From positions 99,898,132 to 99,962,131 of the forward strand of contig CM060174.1 of assembly GCA_030549775.1 (NCBI GenBank): a stretch of 64,000 bases of DNA, given 5' to 3'. Position 1 is the first letter of the stretch, and each line of letters starts with the position of its first letter. Shown here piece by piece: positions 24,392-36,974 of this stretch. The notes under the pieces are model-generated. The model saw only the letters and a program-made list of their open reading frames with translations. It was not told where the DNA came from and made no database searches. The DNA is from Tamarix chinensis. Lineage: Eukaryota > Streptophyta > Magnoliopsida > Caryophyllales > Tamaricaceae. The translations under genes and the position numbers were made by a program.

Positions 24392-25330
24392 TAGAGTTGG
24401 TAAAAGTTGGTCCAAACCAACCCAATTTAATTCGATAAATTTATCAATTTGATCCGATCTAAACTGACCCACCTGATGCTAACCCTAATATAAGTAACCT
24501 GACCCGTTCCCAAGTCGTAATCTGCCATCAAGCTGATCCACTATCAATCTGACCCGCTATCAACCCGATCTAACTTGACAAAATCAAATTCGATATTAAT
24601 CAGTTATAAATATATAAAAATTACTAGGTTAATGGGTTAGATTAATTTTAGTGTTCAATGTCTGATTTGACCAAAATCTCAAGTGATTTGATCTAAAATT
24701 AACTCAACTCGAATCCAAACTGAACCATCAAAACTTAAAAGATTCAATTTGTCAAGTTAATTCAAACTTAACCGATCATATTAACTCAAATACGAAAGCA
24801 CCTGAATATGAGCTTGCTCAGTCCAAACTTAACCCAATGGGGATGTAAATAAGGCGTATTTGGGATGGGTATGCCCATACTCGTACCCGTACTTATGTCC
24901 GATAAAAAAATCTATACTCAAATTCGTACTCGTACCCCGAACGGATATCCAATAACACATTAATATCTGTATCCGTTAGATATCTGTTACCCGACGGATA
25001 ATCCGTTTATCATTTAATAACTATTATCCAGCAGATAAATATATTATCTGACGAATAAACTCATTTAGAGTTAAGTAAAATGACAATGTAACCTTAATTT
25101 ATACTATATTTATTTTAAAATTAAAAGTAAAAGAATATTTATATATCTAATAAATAGGTATAGATATAGGTACAAGTATGAATATAAATATCTTATACTC
25201 GTATCCATATCTAAATCTGACGAGTATTTTTTCTATCCTTTAAATCTATTTAAATATTCAGTGGCTAAAACTCATTAAATTTTTAGTAAAATTCGTCCCC
25301 TATAAATATAATCCAACTCAACCCAATCTA
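24392..25330. other. Fragments of hAT-like repeats rich in acccg/gggta words
   Basis: At 24392 a TAGAGTTGGTAAAAGTTGG end resembles the hAT ends at 21512 and 22689, followed by repeated ctgaccc/aaccc words. At ~24840 a second repeat of the ggggatgtaaataagg type starts, with cgtacccgt and ggatatcc words and a ccccta-like right end near 25312. I found no matching target duplications, so these are truncated pieces. Confidence 0.4.
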
Positions 25331-26700
25331 ACAAACTAATCCAAAATAATTGGGCGCTTATCGAATAATGGTTAATTTGTTTGACCACTATTGCGGTTTG
25401 GTTGCAAAATCGCCTATTTTGCTGCTTGATTTCTTTGGTAATACGCTAGAGATGGCGACCGTTTTTTTTAAATTGATTTTACGCGGGCAAATATAAAGCA
25501 TAGTTGATTTTACTTTTCGAATCTAAAGCATCTTTTCCTTTCTTTCATTTTTATTCGATTTTGCTGTCTTAATTTTTAACTGCTATGAATTGTCGCTTGA
25601 ATGGCGTTGGGAAATGCATCGGTGGAAAATTCCCAATGGAAATGTAGCGGCGGCAACGATGATTGGAGATGGAGACGGTGGTTGGGACTTGGGAGTCGGC
25701 CGGGACAAGAGTGGGCTGGTGGTACCTACGGAGTGTTGGTTGGGGTTGTCGGGGTGCTGAAGAGACGGAGGGACGTTAGTCTTTTTTGTTTTTTTTTTTT
25801 TTCCATTCAGCGAAAGGATTGAGTCCGAGCTCCGAATATTAGGATTCATTGCTGCAGCTCACAGGCCGCTACATACCTGTATTATAGCACACACCTTCAA
25901 AAATATCAAAGAGGAGATTCTCTCTCCCAATCGGGTGAAGGCCCGAGGGGCTTCGTAAAGCCGCGGTCCATAAGGTAAACTATTCCCTTTAACAATTTAA
26001 TAACTTTTGCCAAAAAAAATTAAAAATAAAAAATGTATATTAATTAATATTAACATCTATATTTATTTGAGTTTTTTATTTATCTAAACAGAGTATCAAA
26101 ATATTATTGTTATAATTTAAAAATTAATAAAATTCAAAACTTCACTTTATAAAAATATAATGTTAAGATATATTATTGAAATAATGAATAAAATATATAA
26201 TATATTTTCAAATTGAATAATCCAATAAAAGATTGGATATTCTTTTCAAAAATTAGATCAAATATTCTAAATATTGGGTCAGATTTTTAAATTCTTATTT
26301 TTTGCATGACCTTGCTTGCGACGGTGATCCATGCTCTATACTCATCCTTGGCAAAATGACAAACCTATCTAAATTCTACAAACCTCCCTCTTTATATATA
26401 TATATATGTGCATGTGTGTGTTATTTGATGTACCACAAATGCTAGCACCTCATGACAAACCATGGTGCCCAAGGAGGTTTATTCTTAGAAATGGGAAAAA
26501 AAACATATACACATGAAATGAAAACAAATAACCTAGAATAGAAATCAGACCTATCATGTTGTTGTTGTGTCATAAATAAATTTACTATCCTGAAGCAAAT
26601 TACAACCCAACTATAGTATAATTATCTATATCAAATCACTCCCAAAGTTAATAAATTAATCTCCGATCTTGTGCACTCAAGATTGAAGATTTTAGAACTT
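25331..26700. other. Intergenic; one GC-richer island, no gene supported
   Basis: 25590-25960 is unusually GC-rich for the window and ends at a possible splice donor (cataag|gtaaac near 25974). This may be the first exon of a lost gene, but neither strand gives a recognisable protein. The rest is AT-rich with a short (AT)n run near 26395-26406. Confidence 0.35.
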
Positions 26701-26719
26701 ACAGGTCGATGCTCAAGGT

Positions 26720-27240
26720 TTAATATAAAACAGAGAGGATTGAAGTAGAGTTGAAAGGTTCCTTTTTTAGTGTGTACAAACCAAAACCACATCCATATTT
26801 AAATAAAGAAAACGATAGCGAAGAGTCAAAAACCAATTAAATCACTCTAAATGTTTTGAAGACCAACCTTTGTAATGGTTGAACATTTGAAAATGTCAAA
26901 ACTAATTGAATTCACTTTAATGACCCAAAGACTAACTTTCATAATCTTTAAAGATTTGAGTTAATCAAAAACTAATTAAATTTTCTTTAATATTATGAAT
27001 ACCAACTTTCACTATGATCGACCATTTGAAACAACAATTAAATTTACCTATGTGGGACTTGGCAACAACAATAAAAGCTAAAATCCTTGTCCTTTTTCAT
27101 TACCACCAATAATCTCCTGCCAATGGAAAAACATAAGAAAAAATACATTGTCCTTCTTGATCGCCACCAACAATCCCTTGCCAATGGTAACACAGAAGAA
27201 AAAATACAAAAAGATTAGGAAAACTAACACTTAAGTATCA
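26720..27240 (+). repeat. Dispersed repeat R1, copy 1
   Basis: Contains three diverged ~75-base units built from aaaaaccaattaaattcact and ccaactttcataatg words, ending with gtgggacttggcaacaacaa. The same order recurs at about 28780-29185. It resembles LTR or solo-LTR material. No coding potential. Confidence 0.6.
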
Positions 27241-27559
27241 ATATCACGATTCACGATGATTGAATTGCCACGTAGTGAAGCTAGGTAACAAATGCGTCTA
27301 GGAAGTGAATAAATCTTAAACTACCTAGACTTTGATTAAGATCCTTACAATATATGTATTACCTTAAAATCATTAATTACCACAATAATAAAAATAAGAA
27401 CTATAAATGACCATACACACACTTTGGGTACTCATGAATGCTCAAGAATTATGCCCTTAGTCTTTCATTAAAGATGGTCCACCTTCACACTCACTTAGAT
27501 GAATCTATAAAGTATGTCTCACCAACACCACCAAAACAAGCTATGAATCCATTAATAGC

Positions 27560-27565
27560 TTATAT

Positions 27566-27598
<33 letters not shown>

Positions 27599-27604
27599 TA
27601 TATT
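27560..27604 (+). repeat. (ATAC)n-(AT)n microsatellite
   Basis: About eight ATAC units are followed by an AT run, just before the LTR-like end at 27623. Confidence 0.85.
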
Positions 27605-27622
27605 CAACCTCATATATATCAA

Positions 27623-28560
27623 GTGTAAAATCCCAAATTTTACTAACCTTAATTTTTAGATGTTTATTCTTTAATCATTGCCTAACCTTTCTTAGTTTAA
27701 TTACCTTATCTTAACCTCTTCCTTTACCGGCTATATTTTGTTTTCCTAGTTTAGTTACCCAAATTAAATCCTAACTATACTTAACTACACACTCAACTTC
27801 ATTATACCCCCTCAAACCTTCACTCTAACTCCTTGCTCTGACTCCCCCTATTGTGTGAATCAACCCTGAGCACCCCCTCATATTTATCCTCGATATGCAA
27901 CAACCAAATGCTCACATACACCCTCGCTCTCCTATTCTATCAATTATTCCACCTCCAACCATGCTCTTTTCCCTTATTTTCTCTAAAATTTTCACCTTCC
28001 ATTCAACTCTGGCCCTTCTTCTTCCTTCCCCCTCTGGTCTACCATTGTCTTTGAGTTATACCAATTTTTCTAGCTTTTCTTTCATGTTGTAGCCTCCTCC
28101 ATGCACCCGTCCATCACACAACCACCCTCACTTCCGCCACCAACCTTACACAACCCTCCCTTAGCAGTGTGCAAACATCACACAAGGGCACACCACCAAC
28201 ATGTATCTCAAACGTAACCCATCCCCACCATCATGCAACCAACACTCCCCTATGACATACCTTCACACAACAAGAAATAACATGTGTTAACACCTCACGT
28301 TCACCTTAGTTATGTGAATCGCTCTGACAAATACACTCTACAGCATTCCTAGATTACACAAACCACCTCCATCACAAGTACCTTAAACAGCCACCTCCAC
28401 CATTTGTTCTTCATATAACCTACATGTCTCCTCTTCTTGTATTAGCCTTGGGTTTATTTTCCTTCCATTTTCCTCCTTCTTTCTTAACCTTGATTATTTT
28501 TCCTAGCTAATTCTTTGTGTTTTTTTATTTATTTAGTTCACGTATTCATGTTGTTTCCTA
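27623..28560 (-). mobile_element. LTR-like fragment, minus orientation
   Basis: Starts tgtaaaatcccaaatttt and continues pyrimidine-rich, which is the reverse complement of the purine-rich 3' part of the LTR at 29282-32226 and of the end at 33769. Probably the 3' end of a related LTR in opposite orientation. No target duplication was found, so the far limit is arbitrary. Confidence 0.35.
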
Positions 28561-28779
28561 ACCTCGGGTTAGCTCAGGTCACGTACTAATTTTGGGTTGG
28601 GTCAATAATATTCGGTCAAGGTCAGGTTGATGAATTTTGTAAGTTATGTTGGGTAGGATTGGGTCATCTTTGTCTAGCTCTAGGTATGCGTACGGTGTCC
28701 AAACAAATTTTAAGGATTAAAATAGATATTAAGAGACTAATCACCTAGAAATTAGTGTTAGAAAATTTTGAGGTAACTC

Positions 28780-29185
28780 AATTGAAGTAAAGTAGAAAAA
28801 ATTTTTTTGGTGTTTACAAACAAAAAAATTATATTTAAATAAATAAAGCATTAGGGAAGAATCAAAAACCAATTAATTTCACTTTAAATGTCATAAAAAC
28901 CAACTTTCATAATGATCAAACATTTGATAATGTCAAAATTGGTTGAATTCATTTTAATGGCCCGACCACCAACTTTCATTATGGTCAAACATTTGAGAAG
29001 GACAAAAACTAATTAAATTCACTTTATTATCGTGAAAACCAACTTCCATAACGATAAACCATTTGACAATGGTAGTTAAATTTACCTATATGGGATTTGG
29101 CAACAACAACACTAAAAGATTTGTCATTTGTCATTGCCGCCAACATATTCTTGCACGAACTTATCAATCCTCCAAGGTTATTCCA
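28780..29185 (+). repeat. Dispersed repeat R1, copy 2
   Basis: Diverged direct copy of 26720-27130 (aaaaaccaattaatttcact, ccaactttcataatg, atgggatttggcaacaacaa in the same order), about 2.05 kb downstream. The 27623-28560 LTR-like fragment lies between the two copies. Confidence 0.6.
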
Positions 29186-29281
29186 CAATCAATCCTCTAA
29201 ATCTCCATGAAATAAGTCATCTTTGGTATCCTTTGGTATAATTTTCGATCAAATATCTCTATTATTGAGATGGCCATATAG

Positions 29282-32226
29282 TGTAACACCCCCAAATTAA
29301 CTACTAAAAAATTTTCGTTTTAAGCGAAAGTGTATAATCAAATAGTTAGGTGTTATCGTCGTAATTGACATAAGTCTGGCTTACCCCCACCATCCTTACA
29401 CCAATCACAAGGCAAAACGATTAGAAATTTTAAAACATGATAGTAAGAGACAAGATAACTTTTAATAACATTAAATAAACGTTTGGAAATAAACTCTGAT
29501 TATAATAGCAAAATACAACAAAAAGGGATCACATGGAACTAAGAGTCCAAAAAGGTATCCAGGTAAAACTATTGTCCAGATAACATGACTCTATGCCCAA
29601 ACCCTAATACGAATAAATCACTCCTCCACATATATTGCATCAAAGGTTGCGAAATCATCCACCTGGTCCTCATCGACCTGCACATAAACATCTAGGTCGT
29701 CTACTCGTTGGATTAAGCAGCACCCATGAAACGGATGATCAGTACGCTACGTATTGAGTAAGATAACGGTACAGTCAAGTAGGGTTACAATAATTCTGAT
29801 AAGAAAATCATACATGCGTAATTCAAAGAATACCAGATAATTATCGATTCCTGACCTTTCATTAGATATACCATATTCCAATTTTTTATTTACGTTGAGT
29901 TCAGGGACCCCACTATTCTTAAACTGGTGGAACGGTCTAAAACACATTTCGTGGACAACACATCCGAGCCACAATTATTATCTGGTAGAACGAAGTTAAC
30001 ACCTCTCAGAGTAAAATACTCCTGAGCTACTATTATTAAACTGGTGGAACAGTCTGAAGCATCTCTCGGGAACAACACACCCGAGCCACTATTATTATCC
30101 AGTGGAACGGACTCAACACCTCATTCCTGACTCACATAGTCTTTCACTTTAAATGATTAGTATCTTTCCATTTATACTTTAACTCTTAATTATATTTTCA
30201 TTCACATTGAGTATGGGCTCTCACTATTCTTAATCTGGTGGAACAGACTGAAGCACCTCTCGGGGACAACACATCCGAGCCACTATTATTATCCGATGGA
30301 ACGGAGCCATATAAATACCTCGGCCCAACTCAAGTGATCTTTCACTTTAAATGATTAGTATCTTATTCAGAGTTGATTGTATATTATCATGCCAAACTCA
30401 TATAAAAACACAAGACATACAACTAAACCATATAAGTACGACCACGTAATTATCCTCAAATGGCCATAATACCCTTAGGGTAGGCAAGAAAATCGTATTT
30501 TCCTAGAGGTCTTATGAAACTCAATACTGATACATATAAATTCCATATATTTATCCGAAGTAGATATCATGAGTTTCCCATAGATATCTTGTATCCAATA
30601 TTATACCCAAATACGAACTTACATAATTTCATTACTATCAAGAATATCATATCATAGCATTTTCATAATTAAATTACTCAATATAACATACTCAACACAA
30701 AAGCATATACAAAGATACAAGTATCACATAAATCCCTAACTACGACATGTATCCTTACCAACAAGGACATCGGGCTCTATGCACGTAAATCTTATACCTC
30801 CTCCGAGATCACCGGAATATCACCTATGAAAACAATATAAAATACAATTAGGATTGAAGATTAAAGATTGAGAGGGAAGTCAAGGTAGAGAAGTGTAAAA
30901 AATAGAATTTACCGGAGTCAAATGGAAGCTTGATTTGTATGGAAGTGTAGAAGAATGTGTGGTTGAGCTATGGTTAAATTTTGGTGGTGTTTGGAAAAGA
31001 TTTGGGGTGAAAATAGGGTTACACGGCTAAAATCGGAAGTTGTACAGCCAGGCAGTGCAAGAGTTGCATGGTTGTGCAGTAATAATGCACAACAAGTCAA
31101 GGAAAGAAAAGACGCATGGCCAAGTAGTACAAGAATTGCACGGTTGTACAACACTAGGCCAAGAGAAAATTAAACACACAGCCAGACGGTGCAAGAATTA
31201 CACGGCTGTGCAGCAGGGAATCTGAGCGTTGCACAGTCGTGTACTCTGCAACGCTGCAATGAACGAGGGGAAGGAGAAGGGAAAAGAGGCCGCACTTAGC
31301 GGCGATGGCCGGCGACAGTGAAGGGAAAAGTTGGGGCAACCTTGGTGGTCGGTCCACCAGCCAAAGGGCGGTGAGTAGTGGCTGGGGTGGTGCTCGGTGG
31401 TGGCGTGGATGGTACGAACACCAAAAATAAGGAAGAAGGAGGAAGAAGAAGAAAGAAGAGAAGAAGGTCAAGGAGCTGAGTGATGAGAATAAAATGGAGG
31501 AATGGAGGGGTATATATATTAGTAAGGTGGCATGCTTTGGAGGAGAAAATGGCATGGGTGATAACGATGATGATGATGATGATCTGCGGAGAAGAAGAAA
31601 TAAAAAGGATAGGGGGATGGTGATGGTTGAAATGGATGGGAATTAGGCAGATGAATGAGGGGGTGATGGTGAAGAAGAAGACGTACATAGGAGATAATAA
31701 CCAGGGATTGTGATGGTGATGGGTTGCGAAACATAGCAGCAGCAGGGAGAAGAAGAAAGAAGAAGGAAGAAGAAGGGTGGCAGGGGAAGTGATGGAGAAG
31801 AAGAAGGAGGAGGCAGTACAAGGGATGGTGTCATGGTGTATGTGGGAGGCAAGTGGACGGCGGTGGTGAAAAGGAAGCTAAGCCCCTCATGCCACAAAAT
31901 CAGCACAGGAGAAGAAGGGAAAAGAAAAGAAAAGAAAAAGGAAGAAAAGAAAAGGAGAAAGAAGATAAAAAAGAGAGAAGAGTTAGGGAATTAGGATTAG
32001 ATTAGAAAATTTTGGATTAGATAAGTAATTTAGATTAGTGGAAATTTTACCAACTTTTTATTTCGGTTTATGAATTACGGTTTATCCGAATCAAGGTTTC
32101 GATTTCGATTAAAGTTTCGGTATTAAGAAATTTGATTGAGGCTAACAATAAGATTTCTTGAACTTAGAATCAAATAAGGGTGCCAATGACGCGGGACTAG
32201 GCTAAGCAAATTTTTGGGGTATTACA
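29282..32226 (+). mobile_element. Solo-LTR-like element, ~2.9 kb
   Basis: Starts tgtaacacccccaaatt and ends ttttggggtattaca, the TG...CA inverted ends of a plant gypsy-type LTR. Flanks are tatag and catag (one mismatch), compatible with a worn 5-bp target duplication. Inside are three diverged ~70-base repeats (29923-30305), a block of cacggctgtgca-like words (31020-31255) and a long purine-rich tail (31400-31990). No gag, pol or primer-binding site occurs, so this is a solo LTR or an LTR-like non-coding element. Confidence 0.6.
29923..30310 (+). repeat. Three diverged ~70-bp units inside the LTR
   Basis: Units near 29925, 30040 and 30235 each contain ctggtggaac, a ggacaacacaycc block, gagccac, attattat and a ggaacgga-like end. 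Spacing is unequal, so they are diverged repeats rather than a fresh array. Confidence 0.6.
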
Positions 32227-32230
32227 CATA

Positions 32231-33768
32231 GGGCATGGATTATAGATTCACTTCACAAGCAGGGATGATGGCATATCTTGCAAGCTACTTGAATTGGTTA
32301 TCGGAATCTTTTCATGAGAAACTAGCTAATCAAAATACTTGATTCTTTCCTTGGCCATCAACTTTTAAATTTCTTTCCATCTAGTTGTCAATAGGTCTTT
32401 GTCACTTTGAACCAGGGAGTAAGGTGTTTGGGTATAGTCATAGCTAGGGGTGTAAATGAGCTAAGCTAATCACTCCTAGGCTCAAATTCAACTCATTTAT
32501 AAAATGAGCATAAAAATAAGCCTTAGTTTTAGTTTATTTCAAATCATTGAACGGAACGAACGAGGTAAGTCAAACTTGTGAACCTAGTGTTTAAACTAGC
32601 CGATATTGCGAGATTAATTTTTTTTTTATGCATAAGCTCCACTCATTTAATAAATGATCTTAAAACAAATGATCAAATTCGGCTCATTTAACTAAAAAAA
32701 TAAGTCGGGATGATATTTTAATGAGCAAAGTCTTAAGCTACTTGCAAAAAATTTAACTCTTTTATGACTCTACTTTTGTCATTGGCTTGACAATTCAAGT
32801 TGATATAAACAATTTCTACTAGAACAAGCTCAAATAGATGCAACAGGTGCTAAAAATTCTCCCATGCATCTCCATGTTCCACTATCATTCATGTAATCAC
32901 GGACCACATTAGCCTTCAACTAAGGAAAAAGTTCCCTTGGTAAGAGGAAAACCGCCACACCACCAATTGATGCAGAAGTGGCTTGGTTAAGCCTTTAGGT
33001 CAATTTCCAAGGCTTTTTTTAAAATTTAGCTTATTGGAGTGAATTAAGTTGCAGCACCAATAATGAGAATAAATATCTTACCAAAAAAATAATGAGTAAT
33101 GAGAATAAATATGTGTTATTTATAACACCAAGTAACAAATATATTTTAGTCATTATAAATTTATACATCATTCAAGACAATATTGAAACAAATAGGATTT
33201 TTTTTGTAAATAAAAAATGTAAGGTTAAAATTGATAACTCATTAAAATATCACAACTCAATCAAGTAAACATAATTATATTTTTTGTCCTAATGAAAACT
33301 GAAATGCATGCATACATAGGGTAGCAAGGGTTGTGACCGAGTGAGGGAAAAAGAAAAGAAAAAAGATTTAGCCCCATCCCATAACCGTAGGGGCTGGGAA
33401 AATACGAGAAAGAGAGAGAAGGAAAAAAAAGAGACGTGCACACTAGGATAAGCACAGAGAAGACTGGGTAGGAAAGAGGAGAAGAAAAAGAAAAAAGAAG
33501 GGAAAAAAAAGAAAAGAAAGGAAAGGTAGTGGATTTAGATTAAACTAATCTAGATTAAGGTATTAGGACAAATTAATTAAATAATTGTCCGAGTTTAGAT
33601 TTTTAGTTAGGAAAAATGTTAATAACCCAAATATATAAATTAGGATTAGACTAAGCTTTAGGATGAGAGAGTTAGGGCAAACTAACAAGAATAAATTTTT
33701 CAAAGTTAGAAATAGATTACAATATTATTTAACTAGGATTAGGGTTGGCTAAAATTTTGGGATATTAC
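32231..33768. other. Older repeat DNA around the nested LTR
   Basis: At 32445 a TAGGGGTGTAAATGAGC hAT-MITE-like end occurs without a matching right end. 33330-33535 is purine-rich. The stretch closes with ctaaaattttgggatattaca, an LTR-type 3' end ending at 33769. This suggests the 29282-32226 LTR is nested in older LTR material. No gene seen. Confidence 0.4.
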
Positions 33769-33769
33769 A

Positions 33770-34431
33770 TATATCCTTATCAAACTATGAAACACCAGAT
33801 AACAGTGACTTAACACTCAATTTCAAAAGATAATCATTGCTCATCAACAATCATGATATCAAAAGCATCCACACAATCATGTACCCATCATCGCATAACT
33901 CCAAGTTAACAAAGATAGGAGTATATGTCCATAGAATAAGTAGTGACCAGACAATAATATATTAATGGTGAATGATATATACAAATTAGTGAAAGATAAT
34001 AAAATATCATCACATAATGACAATGAATATATATATATATTACATCAATAGTTAAAGATATATACAAGAACAATGAAAAATATCACACAATGGCAAAAGA
34101 TATTAATAATAATAATAATAATAATAAATATATACAATCATAATGAAAGAAAGATATATACAATAATTATTTTGGTTACATCAATATTATTTATTTATAG
34201 AGAATAATAAATAATAATAATAATTATAATAAGATATTTTTTTAATTAATGATTCTAATCAAAGATAAATTAATTTAAAGTGATTAAAACTAAAATGCTA
34301 AGTGGACCTCGTGGTGTGACCCGTCTCATCCAAACGTATGGACGGTCCTCGTTAACCCAGCAAGTTCGACAGCAGGTTGGCTATGAATCGAACTTTCTAA
34401 TTGATTTTTTCCTTTTTCTCATCAAGTGATC
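33770..34431. other. AT-rich promoter region of the acyl-activating enzyme gene
   Basis: Contains an (ATA)n run at about 34108-34127 and short AT repeats. The last ~130 bases before the start at 34432 are of mixed composition and probably hold the leader. No further feature seen. Confidence 0.5.
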
Positions 34432-36573
34432 ATGGAGGGATTGAATCGATGCTCCGCGAATTACATCCCTTTGACTCCGATCAGCTTCTTAGAGCGATCG
34501 GCCATTGTTTATGCTAATCGAACATCAATTGTGTACGGAAAAATTGTATATAGTTGGAAAGAGACGCTCAAGAGATGCACCCAACTTGCTTCTGCCATTG
34601 CTGAGTTGGGCATTTCATACGGTGATGTTGTAAGTTGTTATGATTTCTTGCTGGGTAATCTCTAAAGCTTCGTTTTCTGGTTGTGATGAACTTTAACATG
34701 GGTTAATTTTATTATTATTATTATTATTAATGGCAATATGTTATTATCGCAGTTTGATTGTATTTTAATTTTATGTCTGGACTTAAATTTTTTGCTTGGT
34801 GGGAAGAGTGCGAGTGTATGAGTCAGGAACTCCTCAGAATTGATCGACTTGATGCGAGTCTGTGACATCTTTTGTTTGTTATAATTGTAATTATGAGTGA
34901 AAATGGTCTGATTTGTGAAGAGCATTTCCCCATTCAATCAGTGAAGCTGCGGCTATAGCCTGCAGTTCTGAATTCGGATACATATATATGTCAGTATATC
35001 ATCACACTCCTTTCACTTAACTAATGCTTAATTACCAAACTCATCACTTAAAAATACCTCAACATGTTATTTTATTTTGGACTCTCAGGTTGCTGCTATG
35101 GTGCCCAACACTCCAGCAATGTACGAACTCCATTTCGGTGTCCCCATGTCCGGAGCCATTCTGTGCACTATGAACATCCGTCATGATTCCGCAATGGTCT
35201 CTGTCTTACTAAGACACTCCGAAGCAAAGCTTGTTTTCGTCGATTCTCAGTTCCTTAATGTCGTAGATGGTGCCATCGAACTCCTCTCCACGACACACAC
35301 CACCGGCACCAAGCTGCCTCGGATCGTTGTCATCCATGACGATTCAGCTGGCAATGATTCCGCTTCTCTTCCTCCTCTTTCTCCTGGGAGCATGGAATAC
35401 GAGAGGTTTGTAGCCGCAGGAAATCCCGATTTTGAGATGAGGAGACCGAGGGACGAATGGGATCCGATCGCCCTGAATTACACTTCGGGAACGACCTCGA
35501 GGCCCAAAGGGGTGGTTTATAGCCACAGAGGTGCTTATTTGAACTCTTTAGCGGCTATTCTCTTGAATGATATGCCTTCTTTGCCTGTGTATTTGTGGAC
35601 CGTCCCTATGTTTCATTGCAATGGATGGTGCCTTACATGGGCCGTGGCAGCTCAAGGAGGCACGAATGTGTGCTTAAGAAAAAATTCTGCTGAGGGGATA
35701 TTTGATGGTATTGTCGAGAACAAAGTGACTCATATGGGCGGTGCACCGACGGTATTGAGCATCATTATCAATGCAAAAGAGAAGGAGCGGAAGGTGCTGC
35801 CTAGGAAGGTAATGGTGATGACCGGGGGTGCACCTCCACCCCCGCAGGTGCTTTTCAAGATGGAAGAGCTGGGGTTCGACGTGACACACTCGTACGGCCT
35901 GACCGAGACGTATGGCCCGGGAACGGTGTGTGCGTGGAAGCCTGAATGGGAGCATCTAGAGGGGGGTGTTAGAGCAACGATCAAGGCGCGCCAGGGAGTT
36001 CAACACATAGGGATAGAGGGACTCGACGTAAAAGATCCCGCTACGATGAAGAGCGTGCCTTGGGATGCCAAGACGATGGGCGAGGTTATGTTCAGAGGAA
36101 ACACGGTGATGAACGGTTACTTGAAAGACACGAGAGCAACCGAGGAGGCTTTTAAAGGGGGGTGGTTTCATAGCGGGGACTTAGGGGTGAGACATCCGGA
36201 TGGCTATGTCGAACTGAGGGACCGTTCGAAGGATATAATTATTTCCGGAGGGGAGAATATCAGCACCATCCAGGTTGAGTCAGTATTATTTAGCCATCCA
36301 GGGGTGTTGGAAGCGGCTGTTGTAGGGAGACCTGATGAGTATTGGGGCGAGACTCCTTGTGCGTTCGTGAAATTGAAGGACGGTCATGAAAATGTTAGGG
36401 AAGGCGATATAATTGAGTTTTGCAGGAGTCGGCTGCCTCATTATATGGCTCCTCGTACGGTTGTTTTTGCTGATTTGCCCAAGACTTCAACCGGAAAGAC
36501 CCAGAAATTTGTTCTCAGGGAAAAGGCTAAAGCCCTGGGCAGTCTGTCTGGTAAGCAAACCAGCAAACTTTGA
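34432..36573 (+). CDS. AAE1: Peroxisomal acyl-activating enzyme, AAE1-like (acyl/aryl-CoA ligase)
   Basis: Exons 34432-34629 and 35089-36573, one GT-AG intron, giving 560 aa. ANL-superfamily enzymes form an acyl-AMP from a carboxylic acid and ATP, then pass the acyl group to CoA. Motifs: [12 protein letters not shown] (ATP loop, about 196-207), [10 protein letters not shown] (about 334), [12 protein letters not shown] and [15 protein letters not shown] (about 443-457), and TSTGKTQKF with the catalytic Lys about 536. The last three residues are SKL, a type 1 peroxisome signal. Whole-length similarity fits the AAE1/BZO1/petunia cinnamate-CoA ligase clade, so the substrate may be a short-chain or cinnamic/benzoic acid; sequence alone cannot decide. 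The ATG chosen gives the clade's usual M-E-G...SANY start. The gene looks intact. Confidence 0.93.
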
Positions 36574-36695
36574 GGGCCGGACCGGGCCCCCGGGTCTTTC
36601 CGGTATTATTAATTTTTCTATTTTTTATTTTATTTTTGTTGTGGGTGTGTGTATGTGTGTGTGTGCAGTGTTGATTTAGAATATAATTCAGAGCT

Positions 36696-36930
36696 TACTC
36701 GGTTGATCTGATCTCCCGAGGTATGCGCTTAGGAGGTGAGTATGAAGAAACTACTCCCAAATGTCTGCCTGTGGCTGTGAGTATGAATGTGGAGGATACG
36801 GTGGTTGTGAGGAGGAAGACTAGAGGCGGGGGCATAGTTAGTTAATTTAAGATATGAAAGCAGAAGGGTCGTTGGTGAGGGGATGATTCGCAGCTAGCTG
36901 CTATATGATTTCTATTAGTATGTATGGATG
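36696..36930 (+). pseudogene. Relic of the 3' end of gene X
   Basis: Matches the last ~110 coding bases and the 3' untranslated region of the gene at 18545-19230: ctcggttgatc, ccgaggtatgcgcttaggag, gaggatacggtgg, gtgaggaggaagactagagg. A TGA directly after CTTAGGAGG and small insertions destroy the frame. The 5' three-quarters of gene X is absent; the acyl-activating enzyme ends only ~120 bases upstream. Confidence 0.8.
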
Positions 36931-36941
36931 GTAAACTAGCA

Positions 36942-36943
<2 letters not shown>

Positions 36944-36972
<29 letters not shown>
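36944..36972 (+). repeat. (AT)n microsatellite
   Basis: About 14 AT units just after the gene X relic. Confidence 0.9.

Positions 36973-36974
<2 letters not shown>

Noticed and set aside
25583..25849. Overlapping frames on both strands in a GC-richer island
   Set aside because: Low-complexity Pro/Ser or Gly/Trp translations; no recognisable protein.
27851..28092. Plus-strand Ser/Leu/Pro frames
   Set aside because: They come from a pyrimidine-rich strand of LTR-like DNA.
29923..30310. Spaced repeats considered as a CRISPR-like array
   Set aside because: Unequal spacing, diverged units, eukaryotic LTR context.
31154..31906. Several long minus-strand frames (up to 133 codons)
   Set aside because: Composition artefact of the purine-rich LTR tail, giving Leu/Pro/Ser/His-rich translations on the opposite strand in three frames.
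32445..32772. Possible 328-bp hAT MITE between tagggg and ctcta
   Set aside because: The two 8-bp flanks (gtcatagc and cttttgtc) do not match and the inner ends align poorly.
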